From: CAZYVD01 sp964651045
GTDB taxonomy: Bacteria; Zhuqueibacterota; QNDG01; DSAB01
NCBI GenBank assembly: GCA_964651045.1
Contig: CAZYVD010000015.1
Span: forward strand, 1-44,325
Direction of reading: 5' to 3'
Length of the DNA: 44,325 bases
A program made the position numbers and the translations under genes. Positions 1-7,947 of this stretch are shown here, in pieces; the first letter of the stretch is position 1; each line of letters starts with the position of its first letter. A model generated the notes under the pieces. That model was not told where the DNA came from. It did not search any database and saw only the letters and a list, made by a program, of their open reading frames with translations.

Positions 1-46
1 AAAACCGGGAATTTTAATTGTCGTCAGACGGTATTTATAAATGTCG

Positions 47-751
47 TCAATCATATTTGCTATTTTTCTTGGTTTTATATGTTTTTTGCTTACTATTTGG
101 CATATAATTTTTATAATCACTTATTATCATAGTTGTATCTACAACGGACTTTAAGTTATCAAGATTATTGATTTTTACGTTTAAACTATCAGTTAATTGT
201 TTTGTGTTTACAATTTTTATCTTTGTAGGTTGATTACGGGAATAATAAGAATAGCCAAAATTAACAACAAGACTTAAAAAACTTATTATTATAGCAACCC
301 AAGAAATTAACCTTGTTATATTAAGTTCTCTTTCTCCTCGTGTTTTGTACCTTTTCCTTTTAAATTTTTCTAATTCCGGTAAAGGGAAAAATGATTTATC
401 AATATAATCTTTTGTCAAAAATCTAAAATAATCCCAAGAAGTGGCTTTTCCATCGCCACTGTTACGCAATATAAATGATTCTTTTTCTCTATGTTGGCTA
501 CGGGGAATTTCTAATATTAAATTTTCGTTTTTAAGTAATTCCCATAAATTTATAAATTCAGCAATTTGTAGTAAAAGGGTTTCATTATCATTTGGAATTG
601 TAACTTCTTCACCATGTTTAAAATCAAGCCAATTATTTTGAAAGATACCTGTAGTAAGGTCACAATGGTTATTTTTAAACCAATAGAAATCGTAAAAATA
701 GTTCTCTTTAATAGTATTGAGTATTTTTATTTGAAATGGAGATAATTTCAT
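47..751 (-). CDS. Hypothetical membrane-anchored protein, AT-rich
   Basis: I do not recognise this 234-residue protein. The first part (about residues 1-140) is soluble, rich in Asn, Phe and Trp, and begins with a helix (MKLSPFQIKILNTIKENY). One hydrophobic segment (LISWVAIIISFLSLVVNF, about 146-165) follows, then a Lys/Asn-rich tail. This suggests a single-pass anchor. The open frame extends upstream to 817, but I chose the Met at 751: the extra residues look like translated intergenic DNA. No Shine-Dalgarno is visible before 751; the region is all A/T with a TTAAC stretch, as in Bacteroidetes starts. Base composition is clearly more AT-rich than the pyr and trp genes, and no operon partner is seen. 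Recent transfer is plausible (inference). Confidence 0.6.
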   Translation of the reverse strand: MKLSPFQIKILNTIKENYFYDFYWFKNNHCDLTTGIFQNNWLDFKHGEEVTIPNDNETLLLQIAEFINLWELLKNENLILEIPRSQHREKESFILRNSGDGKATSWDYFRFLTKDYIDKSFFPLPELEKFKRKRYKTRGERELNITRLISWVAIIISFLSLVVNFGYSYYSRNQPTKIKIVNTKQLTDSLNVKINNLDNLKSVVDTTMIISDYKNYMPNSKQKTYKTKKNSKYD

Positions 752-1186
752 ATTAATTTTAGTCGTGTTAAATATTACATAGATATAACATAATATTATC
801 CACCACTCACACCCCAATATGGGATTTCTGCATCAAGAAACAAACATTTTTTTATTTCATGCTGGGTTTTTCACAATGCGCTTTTCAAGACCTAAAGCCT
901 TTATCTGTGTGTATGGTAGAATCAATATTCAAACGAAGATTCGGTATACAGGATGCAAAAATCTAAAGAGATAGAGTTCAGCAAATAATTCGGAAATCGT
1001 ATAAATTATATGAAATAGTTTTTAAAATGTCAAGAAAAATAAAATATATTTCAGAACACAAAGCAACATGATACATTGAAAGCTGTAAGGTGGCAGATTC
1101 TTCTACCTCTTTTATTTGAAATACATTCAACTCTACCAAAGTGGCAGCATGTTTGTTATATTTTCCAATTACTTTAAAGAAATCAC
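752..1186. other. Intergenic stretch without a supported gene
   Basis: This is AT-rich DNA between the orphan gene and the pyr promoter. Only short open frames occur, including a 71-codon one on the minus strand at 978-1193 with no family resemblance. It runs into the -35 box of the pyr promoter. I see no repeat, tRNA or clear gene remnant. Confidence 0.5.
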
Positions 1187-1215
1187 TTGACAATCATCTA
1201 AAATCTTAGTATACT
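1187..1215 (+). promoter_or_regulatory. Promoter of the pyr operon
   Basis: A perfect -35 box TTGACA (1187-1192), a 17-base spacer and a -10 box TATACT (1210-1215) form a strong sigma-70-type promoter. Transcription should start near 1222, giving a leader of about 120 nt before pyrR that holds the PyrR-responsive structures. Confidence 0.85.
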
Positions 1216-1230
1216 GAATATGAAGAAATT

Positions 1231-1265
1231 CCCCTTTAAGCGGATCCAGCGAGGTCGGTAAGGGG
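1231..1265 (+). promoter_or_regulatory. PyrR-binding anti-antiterminator RNA element
   Basis: The core TCCAGCGAGGTC (1245-1256) matches the known PyrR RNA recognition pattern UCCNGNGAGGY. It lies inside a hairpin closed by CCCCTT (1231-1236) pairing with AAGGGG (1260-1265). The strand GGGGTGT (1262-1268) can instead pair with ACACCTT (1285-1291), an antiterminator that overlaps both this hairpin and the terminator. By analogy with Bacillus, PyrR bound to UMP would hold this hairpin and allow termination when pyrimidines are plentiful. Confidence 0.85.
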
Positions 1266-1286
1266 TGTTATTAATAAGATTGATAC

Positions 1287-1319
1287 ACCTTCCTGGTATA
1301 CTCGCAGGGAGGTTTTTTT
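1287..1319 (+). terminator. pyr leader intrinsic terminator
   Basis: ACCTTCCTG (1287-1295) pairs with CAGGGAGGT (1305-1313), nine pairs with one G-U, closing a 9-nt loop and followed by a run of seven T (1313-1319). It ends the leader transcript before pyrR. The right arm also contains the GGGAGG ribosome site used by the tiny leader ORF at 1320. Confidence 0.85.
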
Positions 1320-1349
1320 ATGTCGAAAAACAATAGGGTCGGAAAATGA
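1320..1349 (+). CDS. Putative 9-codon leader peptide coupled to pyrR
   Basis: ATG at 1320 has an ideal Shine-Dalgarno (GGGAGG, 1307-1312, 7-base spacing), while pyrR has none as good. The short frame encodes MSKNNRVGK and its TGA overlaps the pyrR ATG (ATGA, 1346-1349). This arrangement suggests that ribosomes load here and reinitiate at pyrR. Because the Shine-Dalgarno is the 3' arm of the terminator, folding would also block translation of any read-through RNA. Inference from sequence layout only. Confidence 0.45.
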   Translation: MSKNNRVGK

Positions 1350-1882
1350 GAATAAAAGGCGAATTAATGGATCATCATGCTATGAGACGCACTCTACGTC
1401 GTCTTACACACGAGATACTGGAGAGAAATAAAGGCATTGAGAATCTTGTAATTGTGGGTATAAGAAATAGAGGTGATTCCCTGGCGAGAAGAATCATAGA
1501 ATGCATAGAGGAGGTGGAAGGAAGCAGGGTTCCTCTTGGTGTATTGGACATAACTCTTTATCGGGATGATTTCCAGAGAATAACAGAAAGCCCTGTAATA
1601 CAGGAAAGCGATATTCCGTTTGATATAACAGATAAAAAGGTCGTTCTGGTTGATGATGTACTGTATACAGGGCGTACAATCCGTGCAGCCCTGGATGCAC
1701 TTATCGATCTGGGCCGGCCTGCATCCATTCAGCTTGCAGTATTGATTGACAGGGGACACAGAGAGCTACCAATCAAGGCAGATTATGTTGGGAAAAATGT
1801 TTCTACTGCAACCAAGGATCAGGTGCAGGTCATGCTTAAGGAGGTAGATGGTGAGGACAGGGTTTTAATTGTGGAGCCTTAA
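1346..1882 (+). CDS. pyrR: PyrR, pyr operon attenuator and uracil phosphoribosyltransferase
   Basis: PyrR binds pyr leader RNA in response to UMP and can also make UMP from uracil and PRPP. The 178-residue length is usual for the family. The PRPP-binding motif VVLVDDVLYTGRT is at residues 99-111; the type I phosphoribosyltransferase fold is supported by VGIRNRGDSLA near the N-terminus and by DRGHRELPIKADYVG near the C-terminus. It is first in the operon pyrR-pyrB-pyrC, directly behind a PyrR-type RNA element, so it should regulate itself and the genes below. The start at 1346 overlaps the stop of a tiny upstream ORF; no good Shine-Dalgarno of its own is seen. Confidence 0.95.
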   Translation: MRIKGELMDHHAMRRTLRRLTHEILERNKGIENLVIVGIRNRGDSLARRIIECIEEVEGSRVPLGVLDITLYRDDFQRITESPVIQESDIPFDITDKKVVLVDDVLYTGRTIRAALDALIDLGRPASIQLAVLIDRGHRELPIKADYVGKNVSTATKDQVQVMLKEVDGEDRVLIVEP

Positions 1883-1912
1883 GGGATTCATTCAATTTGG
1901 CAAGGAGAGGTT

Positions 1913-2866
1913 ATGCAGCTAAAAAGTCCACATTTACTGGGTCTTGAGGGAGTCTCAAAAGAGGATATTAGTCTCATTCTGGATACTGCTACTTCATTCA
2001 AAGAGGTATTGGAGAGGCCGATTCCTAAGGTACCAACTCTGAGAGGCAAGACTGTTGTCAATCTCTTTTTTGAACCTTCTACAAGGACCAGATTTTCATT
2101 TGAACTGGCAGAAAAGCGACTCTCAGCAGATACGATTAATTTTTCTGCATCGAGCTCAAGCGTACTGAAAGGAGAGACACTCAAAGATACCATTAAAAAT
2201 ATTGAGGCAATGAAGATAGATCTTGTTGTTATAAGACATGGAGCCCCAGGATCTCCCCACTTTCTTGCCAGATGTATAGATGCTTGTGTTATAAACGCAG
2301 GTGATGGTGCACACGAACACCCGACGCAGGCACTGCTTGATATGATGACGCTTAGAGAAAGATTGGGAAGATTGAAGGGTTTGAAAGTTGTCATAATAGG
2401 TGACATACTGCACAGCCGTGTGGCGAGGTCGAATATATTTGGTCTGAAGAGTATGGGCGCAGATGTTGGAGTCTGTGGTCCGGCGAGTCTTATACCGAGA
2501 AACATCGAAGATATTGGAGTTACAGTGTATTCTCATATAGAAGATGCATTGAGTGAGGCAGATGTGGTTAATGTGCTGCGGATTCAACTTGAAAGACAAA
2601 AGGGAGGCATGTTTCCATCATTAAGAGAGTATAGATCGCTCTTTGGCATAACAAGAGAGCGATTGGAGAGAGCAGGGAGAGAGATTATAATAATGCATCC
2701 AGGACCAATTAACAGGGGTATAGAAATCGACAGCGAAGTTGCGGATGGTGAAAACTCTGTCATTCTAAATCAGGTTAAAAATGGGGTGGCAGTGAGGATG
2801 GCTGTTCTCTACCTTTTGGCAGGAGGAAGGGGTAAGTTTGAAGGAGACGAACATGAAGAAAAATGA
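1913..2866 (+). CDS. pyrB: Aspartate carbamoyltransferase, catalytic chain
   Basis: This enzyme joins carbamoyl phosphate and aspartate, the committed step of pyrimidine synthesis. The carbamoyl-phosphate loop FEPSTRTR is at residues 53-60. Other family signatures are SSSSVLKGETLKDT, HPTQALLDMMT and, near the end, MHPGPINRGIEI. The length (317) is normal for a stand-alone catalytic chain. No pyrI regulatory chain follows; feedback control is probably through PyrR attenuation. It starts 30 bases after pyrR with AAGGAG just upstream, and its end overlaps the start of pyrC by 14 bases. Confidence 0.96.
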   Translation: MQLKSPHLLGLEGVSKEDISLILDTATSFKEVLERPIPKVPTLRGKTVVNLFFEPSTRTRFSFELAEKRLSADTINFSASSSSVLKGETLKDTIKNIEAMKIDLVVIRHGAPGSPHFLARCIDACVINAGDGAHEHPTQALLDMMTLRERLGRLKGLKVVIIGDILHSRVARSNIFGLKSMGADVGVCGPASLIPRNIEDIGVTVYSHIEDALSEADVVNVLRIQLERQKGGMFPSLREYRSLFGITRERLERAGREIIIMHPGPINRGIEIDSEVADGENSVILNQVKNGVAVRMAVLYLLAGGRGKFEGDEHEEK

Positions 2867-4166
2867 TAAGGTTTATCCTTTAAAGATCGAACGGCTTGTT
2901 TTAAAAGGAGGGCGAATACTGGACCCCCAGATCAATCTTGATAAAAAAGCAGACATACTAATTTCTGATGGAATAATAGAAAAAATTGGAAACATAGATG
3001 TAAAAGGGTTTGCTGGTGAGGTTGTCGACTGTACAGGAAAGATAATTGTGCCTGGTCTTATAGACATCCATGTTCACCTTCGAGAACCCGGAAGGGAAGA
3101 CAAGGAGACCATTGAGACAGGGTGTATGGCAGCAATGGCAGGAGGTTTTACTGCCTTGTGCTGCATGCCGAATACAGAGCCTCCAATTGATAATCGCGGG
3201 AGTGTGGAGTTTATTAAAAAGAAGGCAAAAGCTCTGCTTGTGGATGTTCATCCTATTGGAGCAATTACAGTGGGGAGGAAGGGTGTGGAGCTAACCGAGA
3301 TGGGAGACATGATAGATGCAGGAGCAGTTGCATTTTCAAACGATGGAAGTCCTGTGGAAAACAGTGGGGTGCTGAGAAATGCAATGGAATATCTGAGTAT
3401 GTTCGATTGTCCTGTAATAGACCATTGTGAAGAGTTAAGTCTTTCGGGAGATGGAGTTATCAACGAAGGAATAGTTTCAACAATGCTCGGGTTAAAGGGA
3501 ATTCCATCTATTAGCGAGGATATTGCAGTTGCAAGGGATCTATATGTTGCAGAATATACAGGTAGCGCAATACATATTGCTCATGTATCCACAGCAAAAT
3601 CGGTAAACATGATAAGAGAGGCAAAAATGAGGGGTGTAAGAGTAACGGCAGAGACATGTCCTCACTATCTGGTTTTAACAGAAGAGGCAGTAAAAGATTA
3701 TGATACAAATGCTAAGATGAAACCCCCACTTCGTACAGAGATGGACAGGTTGGCGCTGATAGAGGCAGTGAAAGATGGAACAATAGATGTAATTGCCTCA
3801 GATCATGCACCTCATACTATAGATGATAAAGATACTGAATTTGATGCAGCAGCATTTGGAATAGTGGGGCTTGAAACATCTCTTGGATTGATTATTACAT
3901 ATTTGGTAAAGAAGAATATCATATCGATTTCCGATATGGTAATGAGAATGGCTGTAGCTCCAAGAAGGTTGCTGAATCTCAAGGAGAACAGGATAGAGGA
4001 GAAGAACAGGGCAAACCTGACAATGATCGATACAGAGATGAGATGGAGTGTGGATCCTAAAAAGTTTAAATCTAAATCGAGAAATACTCCATTTTCAGGA
4101 TGGAGTTTAGAAGGTGGGTGTTTTGGTGTATATAATAATGATCAATTGTATTTACAAAAATCTTGA
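2853..4166 (+). CDS. pyrC: Dihydroorotase
   Basis: This zinc amidohydrolase cyclises carbamoyl aspartate to dihydroorotate in the cytoplasm. The first metal motif DIHVHLREPG is at about residues 71-80, followed by DHCEE and IASDHAPH, the other metal and substrate ligands of the class I multidomain-type enzyme. Length is 437 residues. The frame is open from a TTG at 2838, but ATG at 2853 sits 6 bases after AAGGAG and is preferred. It overlaps pyrB and is the last pyr gene here; pyrD, E, F and carAB are not in the window. Its stop codon lies inside the -35 box of the ribosomal promoter downstream. Confidence 0.95.
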   Translation: MKKNDKVYPLKIERLVLKGGRILDPQINLDKKADILISDGIIEKIGNIDVKGFAGEVVDCTGKIIVPGLIDIHVHLREPGREDKETIETGCMAAMAGGFTALCCMPNTEPPIDNRGSVEFIKKKAKALLVDVHPIGAITVGRKGVELTEMGDMIDAGAVAFSNDGSPVENSGVLRNAMEYLSMFDCPVIDHCEELSLSGDGVINEGIVSTMLGLKGIPSISEDIAVARDLYVAEYTGSAIHIAHVSTAKSVNMIREAKMRGVRVTAETCPHYLVLTEEAVKDYDTNAKMKPPLRTEMDRLALIEAVKDGTIDVIASDHAPHTIDDKDTEFDAAAFGIVGLETSLGLIITYLVKKNIISISDMVMRMAVAPRRLLNLKENRIEEKNRANLTMIDTEMRWSVDPKKFKSKSRNTPFSGWSLEGGCFGVYNNDQLYLQKS

Positions 4167-4191
4167 CAATAAATTCGAAATATATTATATT
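4163..4191 (+). promoter_or_regulatory. Promoter of rplM-rpsI
   Basis: TTGACA (4163-4168), a 17-base spacer and TATATT (4186-4191). The -35 box includes the TGA stop of pyrC. The start point would be near 4198, about 30 bases before the rplM start, consistent with a strong ribosomal-protein promoter. Confidence 0.8.
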
Positions 4192-4228
4192 GAAAAGCTT
4201 TATTTAATCAAAGGAGGATTTATTTGTT

Positions 4229-4672
4229 GTGAGAACAGTTGTTCCTAAAATAGACGATATAGAGAAAAAATGGTATGTTATTGATGGGACAGATATGATT
4301 CTTGGTCGTCTTGCAACTCAGATTGCCACAATACTGAGAGGCAAACACAAGCCAGAATTTTCTCCCCATCTAGATGTTGGTGATCATGTAGTAGTAATAA
4401 ATGCGGATAAGATCAGGGTAACAGGAAGAAAATTAACACAAAAGGTTTATACTAGATATTCTGGATATCCCGGAGGACTTCGCAAATTTACATTAAGAGA
4501 AATGCTCGAGAGGAAGCCCGAAAGAGTTCTCTATTATGCTGTTAAGAGAATGTTGCCGAAGAATCGTCTGGGGCGTAAAATAATTAAAAAGTTAAAAATC
4601 TACTCTGGGCCAGATCATCCACATCAGGCTCAAAAACCCGAACCCTTATCCGTCAGCATGAGGAAGGTATGA
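4229..4672 (+). CDS. rplM: 50S ribosomal protein L13
   Basis: L13 is an early-assembly protein of the large subunit. The 147-residue length and the motifs WYVIDGTDMILGRLAT, LRGKHKPEFSPH and GGLRKFTLREMLERKPE are typical. The start is GTG at 4229, preceded by AAGGAGG at about 4211; nearby TTG codons run straight into a stop. It is coupled to rpsI by an ATGA overlap, the usual L13-S9 pair, and has its own promoter just upstream. Confidence 0.96.
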   Translation: MRTVVPKIDDIEKKWYVIDGTDMILGRLATQIATILRGKHKPEFSPHLDVGDHVVVINADKIRVTGRKLTQKVYTRYSGYPGGLRKFTLREMLERKPERVLYYAVKRMLPKNRLGRKIIKKLKIYSGPDHPHQAQKPEPLSVSMRKV

Positions 4673-5061
4673 AGGAAAACACATATTATGCAACAGGAAG
4701 AAGAAAAGAGTCTGTGGCTCGTGTCTGGTTGACACCGGGCAGCGGAAAGTTCAGTGTAAACAGGAAAGAACTGCTGGAATACTTTCGCAGATCTACCTTA
4801 GAGATGATTATTCGTCAACCATTCGTTGTTACAGAGACCGACGGGAAATATGATGTCAGGGCAAATGTAAAGGGCGGAGGACTCACAGGCCAGGCTGGTG
4901 CTATTGTACTCGGCATATCAAGGGCCCTGCTCAAGGTAAATGAAGATTTCAGGAAGCCGCTCAGAGAGAAGGGTTTTCTAACAAGAGATTCGAGAGTAAA
5001 GGAGCGGAAAAAATATGGACAGCCTGGCGCAAGGAAGAGGTTCCAATTCTCTAAACGTTAA
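4669..5061 (+). CDS. rpsI: 30S ribosomal protein S9
   Basis: S9 lies on the head of the small subunit; its basic C-terminal tail reaches the P-site tRNA. This 130-residue protein has the standard N-terminus YYATGRRKESVARVWL and C-terminus KKYGQPGARKRFQFSKR. The ATG overlaps the rplM stop (ATGA), so translation is probably coupled. A terminator-like hairpin follows at 5099-5129. Confidence 0.97.
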   Translation: MKENTYYATGRRKESVARVWLTPGSGKFSVNRKELLEYFRRSTLEMIIRQPFVVTETDGKYDVRANVKGGGLTGQAGAIVLGISRALLKVNEDFRKPLREKGFLTRDSRVKERKKYGQPGARKRFQFSKR

Positions 5062-5074
5062 CATTATTTTAACA

Positions 5075-5147
5075 CATTCCCCGATTTTCATATGGGTGCC
5101 GGGAGGTTCTAAAAACTTCTCGGTTTTTTGAAAAGATGAAGGGAATG
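5075..5147 (+). promoter_or_regulatory. Hairpin/terminator and possible rpsB leader structure
   Basis: CCGGGAGGTT (5099-5108) pairs with AACTTCTCGG (5114-5123), ten pairs with two G-U, followed by six T (5124-5129). This is a plausible rplM-rpsI terminator. An outer pairing, CATTCCC (5075-5081) with GGGAATG (5141-5147), encloses it and brings the structure to within 31 bases of the rpsB start. No separate rpsB promoter is evident, so this may be an attenuating leader for rpsB-tsf. The second role is inference. Confidence 0.6.
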
Positions 5148-5177
5148 GACGCATAACCCAAAAATTAGGAGATTTTT

Positions 5178-5942
5178 ATGCCAGAGATTACTTTACAGCA
5201 GCTTCTAGTATCTGGAGCACACTTCGGTCATCTCACCAGGCGCTGGAATCCAAAAATGAAACCATACATATTCATGGAGCGAAATGGGATCTACATCATC
5301 GATCTTAATAAGACGCTCACCAATCTAATGGCTGCATGTGAGAAGGTTACAGAAATTATCAGGGATGGAGAGACAGTACTCTTTTTAGGTACTAAAAAGC
5401 AGGCAAAGGATATAATCCAGATCGAGGCCGAGAGATGTGGAATGCCCTATGTGAACGAAAGGTGGCTTGGAGGTACTTTAACAAATTTTATAACTATCAA
5501 AAAGAGTATAAAGAATCTTAAGAATATTGAAAAGATGGCTGTGGATGGCACATATGAGACTCTTACAAAAAAAGAGATTCTCAGGATCGAACGAAAGAAA
5601 GAGAAGCTCGAGAGAAACCTTGGAGGCATTAAAGATATGAACAAACTTCCAGGGGGATTGTTTGTTGTTGATGTTAAAAAAGAGGCAATTGCAGTTGCCG
5701 AGGCAAACAAACTCGATATTCCAGTATTTGGTATTGTGGATACAAACAGCGACCCAGATCCTATAGACTATCCAATACCAGCAAATGATGATGCATTTAA
5801 ATCGATAAGCCTCATTGTTCATACTGTTGCAGATGCTGTTCTTGAAGGAAAAACAGGAAATACAGGCGGAATGAGTGAGGAGTCGAAAGAAAAGCACACA
5901 GAGAAATCTGAAGATCAGACTGTTGAAGAAAACAAAATTTAA
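5178..5942 (+). CDS. rpsB: 30S ribosomal protein S2
   Basis: S2 is a late-binding small-subunit protein. Family features are ITLQQLLVSGAHFGHLTRRWNPKM at the start, GTKKQAKDII, ERWLGGTLTNF and FGIVDTNSDPDPIDYPIPANDDA. The length is 254, with a charged tail after about residue 228. ATG at 5178 is preceded by AGGAG. It leads the widespread rpsB-tsf-pyrH-frr order; tsf begins 10 bases after its stop. Confidence 0.97.
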   Translation: MPEITLQQLLVSGAHFGHLTRRWNPKMKPYIFMERNGIYIIDLNKTLTNLMAACEKVTEIIRDGETVLFLGTKKQAKDIIQIEAERCGMPYVNERWLGGTLTNFITIKKSIKNLKNIEKMAVDGTYETLTKKEILRIERKKEKLERNLGGIKDMNKLPGGLFVVDVKKEAIAVAEANKLDIPVFGIVDTNSDPDPIDYPIPANDDAFKSISLIVHTVADAVLEGKTGNTGGMSEESKEKHTEKSEDQTVEENKI

Positions 5943-5952
5943 GGAGCGTTTT

Positions 5953-6549
5953 ATGACTGTTAGTGCTTCCCAAGTAAAAAAGCTTCGTGATATGACTGGC
6001 GTTGGCATGATGGATTGTAAGGCTGCGCTTTTAGAAACCAATGGTGATATAGAAAAAGCCATAGAGTATCTCAGGAAAAAGGGAATTGCTTCTGCAAAGA
6101 AAAGGGAGGGAAGAGAGGTCAAAGAGGGTGTAATAATGTCCTATATTCATCCTGGGAATCGTCTCGGTGTGATGGTAGAACTCAATTGCGAAACAGATTT
6201 TGTTGCAAAGACCAGCGATTTCATGGCTCTGGCAAAAGATATAGCAATGCAAATTGCTGCCATGAATCCGGTTGCAATAACTCGAGAAGATATCCCGGAG
6301 GATGTTGTGAAAAAAGAGATTGAGATATATAAGACTCAGATAAAGGATCAAAATAAACCGGATCATGTTATTGAAAAAATAGTCAATGGAAAGCTTGAAA
6401 AGTTTTATCAGGATGCTGTTTTGATGGAACAGAGCTTTGTAAAAGATCAAAACAAGACGATGAAAGAATATATTATGGAGGTTGCTGGCAAACTGGGTGA
6501 GAATGTCACGATAAGAAGATTTGTCCGTTACCAGTTGGGGGAAGAGTAG
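5953..6549 (+). CDS. tsf: Elongation factor Ts, short form
   Basis: EF-Ts removes GDP from EF-Tu. The N-terminal UBA-like part VKKLRDMTGVGMMDCKAAL and the core LNCETDFVAKTSDF are clear. At 198 residues this is the short type (like Thermus), lacking the full second core subdomain of the 283-residue E. coli protein. The open frame begins inside rpsB at 5875, but ATG at 5953 has AAGGAG (5941-5946) and gives the correct N-terminus. It is followed by pyrH. Confidence 0.96.
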   Translation: MTVSASQVKKLRDMTGVGMMDCKAALLETNGDIEKAIEYLRKKGIASAKKREGREVKEGVIMSYIHPGNRLGVMVELNCETDFVAKTSDFMALAKDIAMQIAAMNPVAITREDIPEDVVKKEIEIYKTQIKDQNKPDHVIEKIVNGKLEKFYQDAVLMEQSFVKDQNKTMKEYIMEVAGKLGENVTIRRFVRYQLGEE

Positions 6550-6574
6550 CATTGATAGAGCCCTTCCTTTAAAT

Positions 6575-7321
6575 ATGGAAGATGCAAACCAAAAAAATTC
6601 ACCTGTCTACAAAAGGGTAATATTAAAACTCAGCGGTGAGGCTCTGAGGTCAAACCGCCGCATTACCATTGATCCAGAAATTGTTGGAAAGATTGCAGAT
6701 GAAATTCAGGAAATAAGGACTCTTGGAGTTGAGATTGGAATAGTCATTGGTGGTGGCAACATCTTCAGGGGATTTTCGGCCAGTGCACGAGGAATGGATC
6801 GAGTAATGGCCGATCATATGGGAATGCTGGCAACCATAATAAATTCCATTGCTCTTCAGGATTTTTTTATATCAAGGGGCATGCCTACTAGAGTCATGTC
6901 TGCCATAAGACTCGAGAGTATGGCAGAATTTTACATCAGAAGACGAGCCTTGAATCATCTAATAAATGGAAATATTGTTGTTTTTGCTGCAGGAACAGGG
7001 AATCCCTATTTTACAACAGATACGGCAGCAGCACTCAGGGCAAGCGAACTCGATGCAGATGCAATAATAAAAGGTACAAAGGTAGATGGAGTATATAGTG
7101 ATGATCCAGTGAAGGTAAAGAATGCAAAAAAATATGATGTTATTTCGTATGATGATGTTATAAGGAAGAATTTACGTGTAATGGATGCCACTGCTATTAC
7201 ACTCTGCAGGGAGAACAATATTCCAATAGTAGTATGCAAGCTGCTCGAGAAGGGAAACCTTAAGGGTGTTGTGATGGGTCAAAACATTGGAACCATTGTA
7301 AAAGGAGAAACCAATGATTGA
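6575..7321 (+). CDS. pyrH: UMP kinase
   Basis: PyrH phosphorylates UMP to UDP; it is a hexameric amino-acid-kinase-fold enzyme usually activated by GTP and inhibited by UTP. Signatures are VILKLSGEAL near the N-terminus, IVIGGGNIFRG, RVMADHMGMLAT and AAGTGNPYFTTDTAAALRA. The length is about 248 from ATG 6575. The frame is open from a TTG at 6521 inside tsf; ATG is preferred although it lacks a clear Shine-Dalgarno, so the exact start is uncertain. Its stop overlaps the start of frr. Confidence 0.95.
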   Translation: MEDANQKNSPVYKRVILKLSGEALRSNRRITIDPEIVGKIADEIQEIRTLGVEIGIVIGGGNIFRGFSASARGMDRVMADHMGMLATIINSIALQDFFISRGMPTRVMSAIRLESMAEFYIRRRALNHLINGNIVVFAAGTGNPYFTTDTAAALRASELDADAIIKGTKVDGVYSDDPVKVKNAKKYDVISYDDVIRKNLRVMDATAITLCRENNIPIVVCKLLEKGNLKGVVMGQNIGTIVKGETND

Positions 7322-7871
7322 CGAGGTAATAAATGACGCAAAGGAGCGGATGGAAAAAACGATTAACAGTACAAGATCTGAATTGAGCAAGGTAAGGACT
7401 GGCAGGGCAAATCTGGCATTATTAGATACAGTGAAGGTGGATTATTATGGAAGCACGGTTCCGCTGAAGCAGGTAGCCAAGTTAGGAGTTCCAGAGCCAA
7501 GGCTGATCACTGTTCAGCCTTGGGATCGAAACTTGCTTGGTGAGATAGAAAGGGCTATTCAGAAGGCAGACCTCGGAATTACTCCAAACAATGACGGTCA
7601 TATAATTAGACTTCCGATTCCTCCACTCACAGAGGAGCGGCGTAAGGATTTGGTAAAATTTATTCATCAATTAGGAGAAGAGGGTAAGATTGCAATACGC
7701 AATATACGCAGAGATGCTATTGATAAGCTGAAAAGGGCACAGAAGGAGAACAAGATTTCTGAAGATGAAGAGTACAACGGCGGAATCGATATTCAGGAGC
7801 TGACAGATAAATACATTGAAAAGATAGATGAGACGATTGCGGCAAAAGAGAAAGAGATAATGGAAGTTTAA
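7314..7871 (+). CDS. frr: Ribosome recycling factor
   Basis: RRF, with EF-G, splits post-termination ribosomes. The 185-residue size and motifs SKVRTGRANLALLDTVKVDYYG, PWDRNLLGEIERAI and IRLPIPPLTEERRKDL are standard. ATG at 7314 follows AAAGGAG and overlaps the pyrH stop by 8 bases. It ends the rpsB-tsf-pyrH-frr run; the trp promoter begins 8 bases after its stop. Confidence 0.97.
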   Translation: MIDEVINDAKERMEKTINSTRSELSKVRTGRANLALLDTVKVDYYGSTVPLKQVAKLGVPEPRLITVQPWDRNLLGEIERAIQKADLGITPNNDGHIIRLPIPPLTEERRKDLVKFIHQLGEEGKIAIRNIRRDAIDKLKRAQKENKISEDEEYNGGIDIQELTDKYIEKIDETIAAKEKEIMEV

Positions 7872-7878
7872 TTTTTAC

Positions 7879-7907
7879 TTGATTTTTTAAAATAAATGTA
7901 GTATTAT
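7879..7907 (+). promoter_or_regulatory. Promoter of the trp operon
   Basis: TTGATT (7879-7884), 17-base spacer, TATTAT (7902-7907). The start point would be near 7914, which puts the AGGAGG at 7912-7917 at the extreme 5' end of the leader RNA. No distinct TrpR operator was recognised. Confidence 0.65.
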
Positions 7908-7947
7908 TCATAGGAGGTAAATTTCAAAGAATAAATTTATATAATCT

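Noticed and set aside
978..1193. 71-codon minus-strand open frame before pyr
   Set aside because: No family features or ribosome site, and it overlaps the strong pyr promoter.
6521..6574. Extended N-terminus for UMP kinase from TTG 6521
   Set aside because: It lies within tsf and adds residues without family similarity.
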